A DNA stretch of 64,000 nt from positions 1,202,501 to 1,266,500 of the forward strand of contig NC_089866.1 of NCBI RefSeq assembly GCF_036373705.1, in the 5' to 3' direction. Shown one piece after another: positions 12,366 through 23,883 of the stretch. The notes beneath the pieces are model-generated. The model was not told the origin of the DNA. It saw only the letters and a program-made list of their open reading frames with translations, and searched no databases. Origin of the DNA: Amia ocellicauda. Lineage: Eukaryota > Chordata > Actinopteri > Amiiformes > Amiidae. The number at the start of each line of letters is the position of its first letter. Within the stretch, counting starts at the first letter, position 1. The translations under genes were made by a program, and so were the position numbers.

Positions 12366-14486
12366 GTCTGGGAGCCTAATGGCAGAGGAGCTCAGTCCCA
12401 GTGGATGCAGGTCAGGAATCCCACCCTTTGAACACAGATCTCTTTCACGAAGAGGATGCCATTCTTCCGAGACTGTGGAACGGAATTTCACGGCTGATGT
12501 TTTGAGTCATCCACGCAGCCGAGTAGTAATTCAATTACCTGGAGTTGGTCGGGCTGAATTACCTGCCATCATTCACCTGCCCCCGGAGCCGAAACTAGAA
12601 AGCCAATTATCACTCACAAATCACGTCATTAAAACTGACTCTGAACACTAACACTCTGATTGTTTCATCACACGTTTCCACTCATTAGAGTCATATTAGA
12701 TGTATTTTACATATGGGGGGAGGGTGTTTGCAGACCTATAGGTGACGTTGTTTACGGTGGAGTAGCAGAACAAGGTTAATTCATTCATTTAAATCTGCTA
12801 ATCAAGCTAGATTAAAACAAAATGAAATCCACCAACACTTGACATGATTGTAAATGCAGAGGGTGGTTTATTTTAAGAATATTGTTTTTAATATTTTGAA
12901 TTCAAATAATGCTTCCTTTGCTATTATTTTCTTTATGTTTAGTAGTTGTAATCATAATAATACATATTTAAATTGTGTCAATGCTCTGTCCACAAAGTAA
13001 TGCCTGTTTTTCACAACTGCTTTTCATGTTAAAAGTTTATTTAATTCTAGCAAATATATCTGGTTATAATGATCCACCAGATATGTAGAGACAGTCAGTG
13101 AGGACGTCCGTTCCCAAGGCCCGGCTTCGTGGAGATCTACAGGGCTGAACGCACACGGTTACTGCAGATTACTGCGCTTTCCTGGATGAACGGAAGAAGA
13201 TGAATCGTGCACAGAATCGTTTCTAGCTGCCGTTGAGCCCCATCGAACATGTAAGAGAGCAAACGAAACGGCGGCCATGAGGGGGTATCCTGGCACAGAC
13301 TGCGGTGAAGTGAAGACAAGGGTGTGTGGGGGGGGCGCTGGCACCTCTTGTTAATCAAAATAGCTTCCCTCCCAGTTCAGGTGGAGCCGCCGTGCTGACG
13401 GACGGGAGGGAACTCTTTTATTTTTCCAGGCCCTGAGTGGCACCTGAGAACGCTGCCCAGGTGCGTCAATTAGTTACAAATATCTCCGCGAACAACACGC
13501 CCGAGATGCTAATAGGATCAGAGGGCTCTGACAGCCTGGTATTGTCCCTGCTGTCACCAGCGCTGGCGGGCTGGCCTGCCTTTGATCTGTTCACTCGAGA
13601 GCCGATTCACACACATCAGCACCCATCAGCACCGCGGCTGGACGTGACTCACACTGCGCCGGGCGAAAACCGCTCAGCAATGTGGTTAAATGTTATAAAA
13701 TGACGAGGTGTGAATCATAATCATTTCTTTAAGGTGTCTGTAGCAACAGCTGTTCAAACAGATACTAAGTATTTGCAAAGCCTACAAAAATCCTAAAGAC
13801 ACCTGGATCCTGAAAAGCAGCACAAAACAAAACACACACTTACACAAAAACTCATTAAGTTCAAATCTAAGTTATCTTGGATAGTTGAGAATGGAGTACA
13901 GTGATGATGCTTTTAGAAAATATGTTAATTGGCACAAACCAGGGCCAATACAAAACAGGAAACAAAACTGGCTTCTAGTATCTTCTGTATCTGTCTTCTT
14001 AACTGATGAAGACAAAAATTTGAGAAGAAACTGGTGTTTTGCTTCCAGAGCCAATCAAAGTCAATCAAAATGTGGAAAGAAAAGTCAACCTTTTCACTTC
14101 GTCCCCTCTTCCCAGTCCTCTAGCACATCCAGAGCCCCTACCCCCGTGCTTATCTCCTCGGTGACAGACCGGCTCATTCGGCAGCTAAACAGATGTAGTC
14201 GTCCGTGCAGAGGACCGGTTTGGCAACAGAAACGTCCAGCTGACAGTGAAGGCAGAGGGACCTATTTTCACAGAATGGTTCAGCTCAACTGGGGGTCTGT
14301 TTTGGGTTTTCTCTGGTTTGTTTGGCACTATAAATAAATCTGTGCTTATTTCACCATCAACTCCCTGTTCCTGTGTCTCTTACTGAGGCCTCGTCTGTGA
14401 CAAGAGTCCTTCATCGAGGCACCCACCCCCCCAGCAGTGTGACAATAGACATAAACAATACAAGCTGGTCAATACTAGTGTTCTTA

Positions 14487-14687
<201 letters not shown>

Positions 14688-15959
14688 TCAGGAAAAACAT
14701 TGTAGTAAAAATGTCAATGATACATCAAGTGCTCAACGAGGAAATCGATACTATATATCTTTTTTGACATAGCCTCATCCATCCAGCAGCAGGGTCTGCA
14801 GCTTCAGATAGAAATAAAAACACAGTGTAATCACAGAGAGAGCACATGCCAGGAAAACAAGAACTATTCCTGTCAACCATTACAGGAACGATGATTGTAG
14901 CAGAGTTAAATGGCCTCATTGAATTTAATTTGAACTCCTCCAGAATAATAATCCATTGTAAACTTATTCAACAAATGTGTTCTTTTCATTATTGTTCATC
15001 ACTGTTATAATACATGGGCACTGTCTGTCCTGGGTCTCTATAATAATTGCAACCTCCTGCTGGCTAGATTTGAATCTGCAGTTACATGCTTAATGTCTGT
15101 CCTACTTGCCATACTGCAGCAGAAGTTTGTAGTTCGCAGGAGGTAAACTGCGCAATTTTGTTTATAAAATGATGCACACGTTTAACGATTCAATGCATAA
15201 CAATAATTAACATTTATAGCATTGAGCCAGTATGTTTTTCTTAATTTTTATTGTATATTTTCAACTTAAATAATATTTTTCTCTTTGGCTATGTTGTACC
15301 ATTAGCTTTCTGGTGCCAATCTGAACAACAGCCATGTAAAACTACTGCTGTTGCAATGGCGATTGATGGGTACTTGCTCTTTTATTTTGTTTATATGCAG
15401 TTGAAAGAACACATCTCTGCTGGAGACTGATTTCATTTTATGTCTGTGTGCAGTAAAGAGAGACAGAGAAACCAAATCCCTCGTCTGTGATTTCATCCAT
15501 TCATGACCACGTACGACCCCCGTCCCATGATGGGTGCGGTGAATTTGACCAACTATTGGTCCTTAATAAATGACTGATGTCTGTAAAGACTTCAACAACC
15601 CATCAGGAAGATGGTCACGTGTTGGCAGAGGCACCAGTCTTGAGATTTCGACCCGCCAAGGAGACCTTGAGTCAACTGTGCTTCCAGACCTGGGATTGGC
15701 CAGAGCCGTTCCTGTGCAATTAATGACAACTGTCGTGTTCACTTCATAATGTAGCAGATTATGTATTTTTGTCCTTTAGGGTGGTGGCTATTAGACAGAC
15801 ACCCCCAGCCCCAAATGGAAAAGGACAGTTAAAAAAGCTTACAGTCATCATGGCCTCAAGATGCTGATTTTCTCAAAGCCTTTGACTGAATCTCAAGCCT
15901 GTTGGAGCTGTAAGGATGCAGCTTTTGCACGCTGCGAGTCTAACGCGGGCCTCTGCCTT

Positions 15960-16100
15960 CTGTCCAGCTGGAGACCTGCAGAGCAAACAGCTTGTCAAAG
16001 AGGGAGAGATGAACACGGTTCCTGTAGAGGATGACACTGAAGATGAAGATGTTGGGGACTGGTGGGCGTCCTTCTGTGAACTGGAGACACAGGGCTGGGC
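15960..16100. other. Exon-like coding-potential scrap, unassigned
   Basis: The plus strand is open from about 15,916 to 16,131, including QLVKEGEMNTV and an acidic stretch before DWWASF. The minus strand is also open here, reading NIFIFSVILYRNR and ending at a CTGCAG|GT donor. I do not recognise a family with certainty on either strand. It may be a relic exon from the same decayed neighbourhood as the kinase fragment, or chance. Confidence 0.2.
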
Positions 16101-17190
16101 TTTCTCACAGAGAACGCCTCTTACCTGCTGACCTGGGTCAAGGCATGTCTGTCCACAAAAACGGTAAAAGGAAACATTTTATTGTTCAAATTGTGCAAAT
16201 GAATTAAACAATTATTACGACCTGACTGTTGTTTGATTTCTTCTCTTTTTCGTGTCCTTGTTTCTCTCTTTCAGAGGCTTGGCCTGCCAGGAGTCCAGCC
16301 TCGACACCCTGAGAGGACCGTCTGCAAAGGTATCACCTGGATAGTCACTGTAAAAACTATGCTTCCCAGGCATTTACAAATGGGATTAGATATTTGTTTG
16401 GGGGTGGGGGGAGGTCCCACATCGACTGGCTTCCTGGAGTCAAAAGGTTTAAACTCCACTCTGCGTTTCAGGTGGACTAATGTCATTGGTTAACTTGTTA
16501 AACTGTGCCACATGCTTTTGAACACAAACTGTCTATTTTCCAGTTTTAAATCATGTGGAACAGTGTGAAATCAAGGTAAAAGTACAGGATATAATCATCT
16601 CACTGCGAATTAACTGCATCGATCATGTGTAACTTCACAAAGGCATCATAATAACATAATATCCCAGTTTTAAAATGATGGGTGTGTGTCCTCTCCTGTT
16701 GTCGATACTATTTGTAATGATGTCTGATGTGATCCTGATATCATAGTCAAATCTGATATCTTATTATCCATCCTGCTTTAACTGTGTCCTTGTTGCTTCT
16801 CTGAGCCCACCCTGCTCTCCTGTTTGTGTGCTGTGTCTCTGTTTTGTGCACAGACCAGCTGTAAGCTTCAGCTGTCGGTTTGGCTGAGACACAGATGATT
16901 ATTATGATGGTTTTTTAGTTTCTTATTGAATGCCCAGGATAATTGAGGATCATTATTGGTGTTTTTTATATGAACAGCCTCTCTTTGGGAACCTAACTAG
17001 GCCGGCCAGTGACCAATGAATCCGCAATGTCCTGCACACCTGTTGGGGGTGCGCGATCTCCTAAAAGTAATCATTCATTTACTTTGTTATTTCAGGAGCC
17101 TTCACAGGGTTTGAAGGCCCCTCCATGAGAGTGATACGTTTTTCTTTTTGAATTCTGACGGCAACAATAAAGATGTAGGGACTGGCTTAC

Positions 17191-17246
17191 CGTCCCCGGA
17201 TCAGAGAGGGAGGTCTCCCACAGGGTGCTGTTGTTGAGCCGGTCCT
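17191..17246 (-). other. Exon-like block with both splice sites, unassigned
   Basis: A 56-nt block on the minus strand is bounded by an acceptor (TCTCTAAG) and a good donor (GACG|GTAAGC). One frame reads DRLNNSTLWETSLSDPGT without stops. I do not recognise the protein. It could be a relic exon or a coincidence of splice-like motifs. Confidence 0.2.
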
Positions 17247-18739
17247 CTTAGAGAGAAGAACTGAGCTGGTGGACTGATATAGACTGTAATAACACGTCTG
17301 TAGTATTTCTAACACTAAAATAGCATGGTTCCAAAATACAGGTATTATTAGGTTTAGTACTTGGATTATATCATGTTAGGAGTAAAGTGCTACTTAAAAA
17401 TATGTGATTAGATAGATTTCTGGTTCAGCTGACAGAAAAGTGAAGCTTTTGGTGATTCAGAGTTGGTTGAGGTTGCTTTGGGCTTCTGTGAACAGGAGAT
17501 TTAATTATATTTCAGCATCATTCATCAGATACTCCAGAACATGAACTTAGTTTCCCATGACTGGCCTGTTAGACACACTTTCTTGAGTTTCCTCACTTTG
17601 GCAACAGTAGGGTAAGTTGGGAAGCTGGATCTTTATTGAAAGTGTTCCTTGACCTCTGTGCCAAGTGTGCTGGGGAATTGCTCTGTACCTTCCCAAGAGT
17701 AAAAATAATAAAAACCTCAGGAGAAATGCCTTTACAATACAAGACAGTCAAACCCTGGAGAAGTAGACTATTTTCAAAATGAATATTGTCAAAAAGAGTA
17801 AAAGGTTTTGCACTGACCAACACAACACTCACACACACAGACACAATGGCTCAAATGGAGCAAGACCCTCAATGAACTCATCTCACTCTGTTTTCACAAC
17901 TGAAAGGAAAGGGATTTAGAAACCCTCAGTGATGCTCAGAGGTGTCTAAAGCCGCAGGAACAGGAGGCTGTATAACTTCAGATGTGTATATATTCAAAAA
18001 GAGAAAAAGAAAAGAGGAACGAGATTAGGAGTATCTGGCACGTCTGAAAGAACTTAAATAAACAGTGTGTGTGTGGGGTGGCCCTGAGCCCACTTCCGTT
18101 CCTCTGCGCCTCTCCTGTAAACGCTGGGATTTCTACCCATTTGTACTTTGTTTAGGTTGTCACTGATTTCACTAAATCCAACTGATCCAGCTAATCAGGG
18201 TTCACTCTTTTCCTTCTCTCTCCCTCTCTCTCTAAAGCAACACAAATGATTTAACAGCAACCGAATAAGCAGGAGTACAAATCACCTCTGTGAAGATAAT
18301 TGAGGAGTTATGAGGGAAACAATGAAGGCTGTCTGAGTCAGTGCTAATCAGGCCGCGGCGGTGCCGAGAGCTTTGTCTGTGCAAAAACTAAAACCCACAC
18401 CGGGGCTTAAGTGACAGTCAGGGCAGAGGGGCTCGGTTAGTGTCGGAGGCAACGCAGAGTGAAAGAGAAGTCATGCATCAGTTAGAGACCTGTCAGAACT
18501 GTTTCCATTCCCCGTGTGAATGAACGGTTTAAGTGGGATTTGTACGCAGATGGGGCAGAATTAAGTCTCGCTGAGAACGGTAGGGAAAGTGCGCTTTTAA
18601 AATGAGGAATTTGCGTTTCTGAGAATCTACCTTGACGTTGCTGTAGTGTTTTCCACAGTGGCTTCAATGATGCGGCCGGAGTTGTTCAGCCCAGGCGCTG
18701 TTGCCAGATCCTTTAACAAAACGACCTGTAGAAGTCAGG

Positions 18740-18970
18740 AACCACTAGATTTGGACATAAACCTACAAACTTGTTTTAACAATATTGACATGAAACTGGT
18801 GTTGAGTATTAATATGCAATTATATGCCAATCAGCAGAATATTGTGCCACAAAACCTTACAAAACGCCTGGAATGGCTCCTAGGATCGCTTGTAACTAGA
18901 CGGAGATTGAATACACATACAATAAATCATAATGAACTGCAAGGACATCCTATGCAATGTCTGTCCTCAA
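18740..18970 (+). mobile_element. Dispersed repeat copy A (internally deleted)
   Basis: Shares a diverged but clear alignment with the minus strand of about 41,335-41,790. Both ends match: a CTAGATnTGGAnATAAAC start, then ACAATATTGACATGAAA…CTGGTGTTGA…ATTAATATGC, and at the far end CATAATGAACTGCAAGGACATC. This copy lacks roughly 200 bases of the middle present in the other. The class is unknown: I see no terminal inverted repeat or A-tail. Confidence 0.7.
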
Positions 18971-21900
18971 GAAGTGTATTACCTTCCCGGTTCCTCTTAT
19001 TGGCATGTGATGCTTTCCTGCCATATTCGTAAAGGGAATGATTGGAAGGTAAAAGGATTATAAATTATTAAACTAGAAAAACCTCACAGAATCCTTTAAA
19101 AAAACAAAATAAACTCAGTTGACTCTAGAAATGCCTCTGTAAGGACTAAAAACCTCTCAATGCAGAGGGAAAACTGTTCTGGCACCACTGAGCCCGGCTG
19201 GCAGACGCCACAGAAAGCTGGGTCACTGCAGACACTTCTGGAAGGCTGTAAACCCATACGATATTTTTTTATTTATCAACTAATCAATTTATACATGAAG
19301 ACCTGTTCTATGAAAAATATGCTGGTGAGGTCTGTGGAGTTTAAATATGTACATTTCATTAATAACAATAATGAAACCTTCTCTGAGATGTGCTTTTGTT
19401 TTGGAGCATGTAGCATTAAGCCGCCAATACAAAAAAAAAAATTAAAGCAGCCCTGTCATACATTTTCTCATGGCCTGTATTTAGTATCTGCCACGGTTTG
19501 GTGCTTCCAAACAAAGGCCCTTTATTGAGGACGGCAGTAGTTACACATCGCACGCTTGGTTTGCACCCATCTCTGCGGCTGGATCGTAATTTAGTGGGGC
19601 TAATTGCTTTCAACACCAGCAGGAAGTGATTTATGCACGGCAATGCGCTCAATACTGACACAGGCTCGGGCCCTGCAGGCAGGCGGGAGCTAAACCACCA
19701 GAAACGATTCTTTTGAAGCGCAGTGGAGGAGGGGGACTCTCTCCAACGCAACACCGACTGGTCCTCAGTGTTGTCCGTCGTGAAGCTGCGGCCGAGATCT
19801 TGGTCGTTATTGTAGGGGGTGTTGATTTAACCGAGGTCAGCATCGCTTCTGTGCCGAGATGATGTTGTGCAGATTCAAGACCCAACACTTTGCTCTTCAC
19901 GGGAACTCACAATCCTGCAAAACACAGAGAGCGTCCCTTGTCCCTCGTCCCTTGGTCTTTAATGTATTTATTTTTGCGTGATTTTATCTCTATTGTTAAG
20001 GGAAGATTCACAAGGCCAGTGAATCTGGAATGGAGATCTATGAATATTGTTTTTGGAGTGCCCAGGCAAACAGGATCTTTAGATTTTTGGTCTTGAATGT
20101 TGCCTCAGGTCAGTAACTGATGTGACGTTTTTTAAAGAAAGCTTTTCCTTTCTGAAATGTCACAACACTGACCAATCCGAGGCCTTTACGAGCCCGGTAC
20201 TGCAGTATCCCGTCCTGTGATTGAGCCACGGACGCCCCGAGCCACGTTTTAAAGAAGGATCATATTAATTGTGTAAAATAAACGTTAAGCCTTCAGAAAA
20301 TTAAGTTTCGCCCCTAATCCAATCCCGTACAAACACAATCCAGAGTTAAGTGAGGGTTGTTTCCCCCCTGATCTCGCTCTGTAATTGTATCTTGCAGTCA
20401 GGGGGCTGATTGGTTTAGTCCCGGGTCAGCGGCGATGAGCTAAACCTGAGAGCCTCAGCCGCTTTTCATGTCAAAACCTTCAAGAGAACCCGGCCCGAAT
20501 CCAAAAGCAATCATACTTCAAACTTCAAAGTGGGAAAACGGGTGGCGAGAAGCGGTTTACATTCTTCTGCGTTTGCCGAACGGCACTCATCCATGGAGGG
20601 AGACGAATTACAATGATCTGACGAGAAAATGGTGTTGAGTTTAAGAGGCAGGCCGGACAGGTGTGCCACGCAGGTACCGACACGTCCCTCCCGGCGCGGC
20701 GAGGCGGTGCTCGGCAGAGCGGCCGGGGAGGGCAAGGGGGTCGGTGACCTCATCCAAGAAGACAGCCTCTTTCACAACAGAGACCACTGTCACAAGAACG
20801 GAGATCCGACTGCTCAAACATCAGGTCTATAAACAGGGCTCCCAAAACCGCTTTCAGCTGCTGACCGTGCCTTCATGCCTTCACCGTGTGTGTAAAAGCT
20901 CCACAGATGGTGTGTTACCTTGCGGACGACAAAAGGTTCACAGCGCTCTCCACGGGCAGAAAAACAACACAATTACGCAATCAGATGAACGACCAATGTT
21001 TCAGTGCAGCGTCTGAGCGAAGTGTTGCAGAAATATGGTGGATTTTGCCGAAACATCACTGTGTTTCAATAATTAATTAAAACTTATATTATTGTGGGCC
21101 GGTATTATGCAATAGAGAGCTCTCTTTCTAAATATCACTTAAGACAGAAACACAGTGAACAGGATAAATGGAAAGAATGGATCTGATTGGCCAGAGGAAC
21201 TGCAGTTTCTGTGTAAACATGAATTCACAAAAAAGGCCAGAACAGTGCTGATCCATATCTGTACTGTATCCTAAAACAGCGCCGGCCGACGATTATTAAT
21301 AAAAAACACAAAAGGAAACGGGCCGCAAATCATCGCCTTCCCCACGTCCATGTGAGCAGCGGAGGGACGCACGCTGTGCCGCCACAATCTGACAAAACAT
21401 TGCGTTTCTTCCCACTAATCTCCTGTCTGCGCAATCTGGGTGACTTTAATTAATTAATTTGGTGTATTTCTCACTGCAGTGCTGCACTGTAAGTATACCC
21501 AGAGGCTTTCGAGGGGCTTTGGGTCCATTTCCTTTTAATTTTATTAATTGAATTAGAAGTATGGGCATAACCAATTCAATTCAATTCAATCCGTAACTCC
21601 CTGAATAATGTACTGCGGCAAATGCCTTCGATATTTATTTGTGTGTTTTCAAGCATTTAGAAGTTCTGGTGTGGTATTTGTTGTATTCAACATGTTATAA
21701 CTGCTGTAATCAGTCTTCATTAGGGTGTACATTAGGTTTATTTAGGATGATCACCAAGACTGTGGCAGAGTTTTCTTCCTGGGTGCGTTCGTGGAGGAAA
21801 ACCCTCCCAGAGACGAGGCGAGACGGGCCTCCGCACACATTCCTGCCCGGGCCCGGAGATGAGCGAGAGCCAGATCAAACGCTTCGGTTAATAAACAAAG

Positions 21901-23323
21901 CGGTGATTAAAAAGCAGAAGCTGTCAACGTGTCAGTGGCCCGTCAGACTCATCACTAACCCTCTTAAACTCTGCCACTTCCCTCGCTTCTGATGGAGGGA
22001 AAAAAAGGACAGCTCCTCGTGAGCCGTCAGTCCCCCGTTCCGCCCCGGTGGCAGCCAGTCAATCGCCTGCTGGCGCTGCGCCTGGCGCTCAGACGGCACT
22101 GATCTGTTGCAAGCTGTTGAAAAGGAAAAAGAACAAAAACTGCAACAAAAAAACAATTAAAAATGTAACGCGTTGAGCAGCGAAGGTATTTCATCAGAAA
22201 TGAAACGATCGAATTACCGCTCAGCGAGGGGCTTCTATCTAGATAAACCTAAGAGTGATGGCTGCTTTAAACTTTACAGAGACGGTTAAATGATTTAGAG
22301 ATGCTGTCGACATTCATATAAGACCTAAAAGGAGAATGGGTCGCTTTAAACTAAAATTGAAATAGAAGTGTGTTATCTGAAACGTAACAATTTGATATTT
22401 TGGGAGTAAAACACATTCCTTCAGAAACAAAACACAACCAATTAAATTAATTGTTCCGGAAAATGTAGTACACAAGATTACAAATATGTGGCGAAAGAGT
22501 CTTTTGATGAAGAGCGCGGCATTGTGGGTGAAGCTAATTAACGAAGTGAAAAACAAATCAGAAGTCTCTGAAAATTGAAACAAACCAAAGCAGTTTTCAT
22601 TTTAAATCTATTTTGGTAAATTGGGTTGCAGAGAATTGCAATTAAATTTGACAATCAGATGCATTGTAGAGGACGATGTTTTCCGCCGTGTTTGTCGTTT
22701 TCCTTTATTTAATAATGAAAGCGATAATCTAGAGGGATTTAAAAATATTTCATAAAAACATTTTATATTAGTAAATACATTAGGATTTTTAAATATATTT
22801 TTAACCAACATTATCGTGAAGAAAACGAAAGAAACCGAGAGACAGAATTCTGACAGAGGACGTGTTTTCAGTGTGGAGTCTTTGCGGGTTCCAGCCCCGC
22901 TCATATTCTCTCTGCCGGTTTATCCCACAGATAATATTATTTCAATCTTATCACAACCAGTTTCCCACCGAGAGCCTCTCGCACTGAAACCCGAGCTCAG
23001 CAATCTGACGCTCTGTACTCCCGCCTGAGCGCAGTCCGCGGCTCACCCAGTTCGCAGTTTCCATTGTCTGATCAATAATAATAATTCTGACACCCAGCTA
23101 TTAAACTACAGCTGCTAATTATCCTATCCTATTCTAACCACTAATCCTGATGCAAACCTAAAATACAAAACTACTACAAAACTATCACTGATAAGAACCT
23201 GCAAACTACCAGACAATAAAACATAATCAATAATATATCATGCAAATAGTCCTGTCACAAGCAGACCAAGTATCTTCACACTCTCATGAGCAGAATAATG
23301 AACCTTAAACCTTTAATTACTGC

Positions 23324-23324
<1 letters not shown>

Positions 23325-23375
<51 letters not shown>
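23325..23375. repeat. (AAT)n microsatellite
   Basis: About 16 AAT triplets about 210 bases beyond the candidate INTS1 poly(A) signal. Possibly the tail of an old retroposon, but no body is recognisable beside it. Confidence 0.95.
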
Positions 23376-23377
<2 letters not shown>

Positions 23378-23585
23378 GTAATAATGGCCTCAGAATCTTT
23401 ACTAAATAAGGGATTGTGGAAATGCCTGGCTCTGGTGTTTACGTTGAGATGGTAAGTATCACATGGCAGGAGAGTAGTAACGCAGTAGTAAGGTAAAGAG
23501 GAGAGTAGTAACACAGTAGTAAGGTAACGACAGCACATTCTCATCTCTTTTCCAGGCATCCTGTGGCCCGAACAGCAAAGGAACC

Positions 23586-23591
23586 TTTATT
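23586..23591 (-). promoter_or_regulatory. Candidate INTS1 poly(A) signal (AATAAA)
   Basis: Minus-strand AATAAA about 290 bases after the INTS1 stop codon, the first canonical hexamer seen downstream. It would give a short 3' UTR of about 0.3 kb. No transcript evidence. Confidence 0.45.
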
Positions 23592-23883
23592 TTACAAGTC
23601 GGAAAACAATTTAATGTACATAATTGCAATAGGAAACAGCTGCTGAGCACTTCCTGTCACATGACTCGTGATGTCACAGAACCTGCCGAGTGTGACATCA
23701 GCCAGGAGGAGTTTAACCCCCTCGTGACCGAAACATTAAAATACAGCAGAATAAGCTGTGTGTCGTCGTCGTTTTCATCCCCCATCCAGTTCGCTCTCCT
23801 TTTCTCTCCAGTGGTTTGGGTCATGGCGGCCGACGGGGCGTTTCTGGAAACGGGAAGCGGGGTTCCGGCGGCGGCCCTGGGCC

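Noticed and set aside
11652-12491. Long minus-strand open frame (about 280 codons) rich in SPVSRE/TCQSPV repeats
   Set aside because: All three minus frames are open because the 38-bp unit lacks stops. No splice context, start context or family match, so this is a minisatellite and not a repeat protein.
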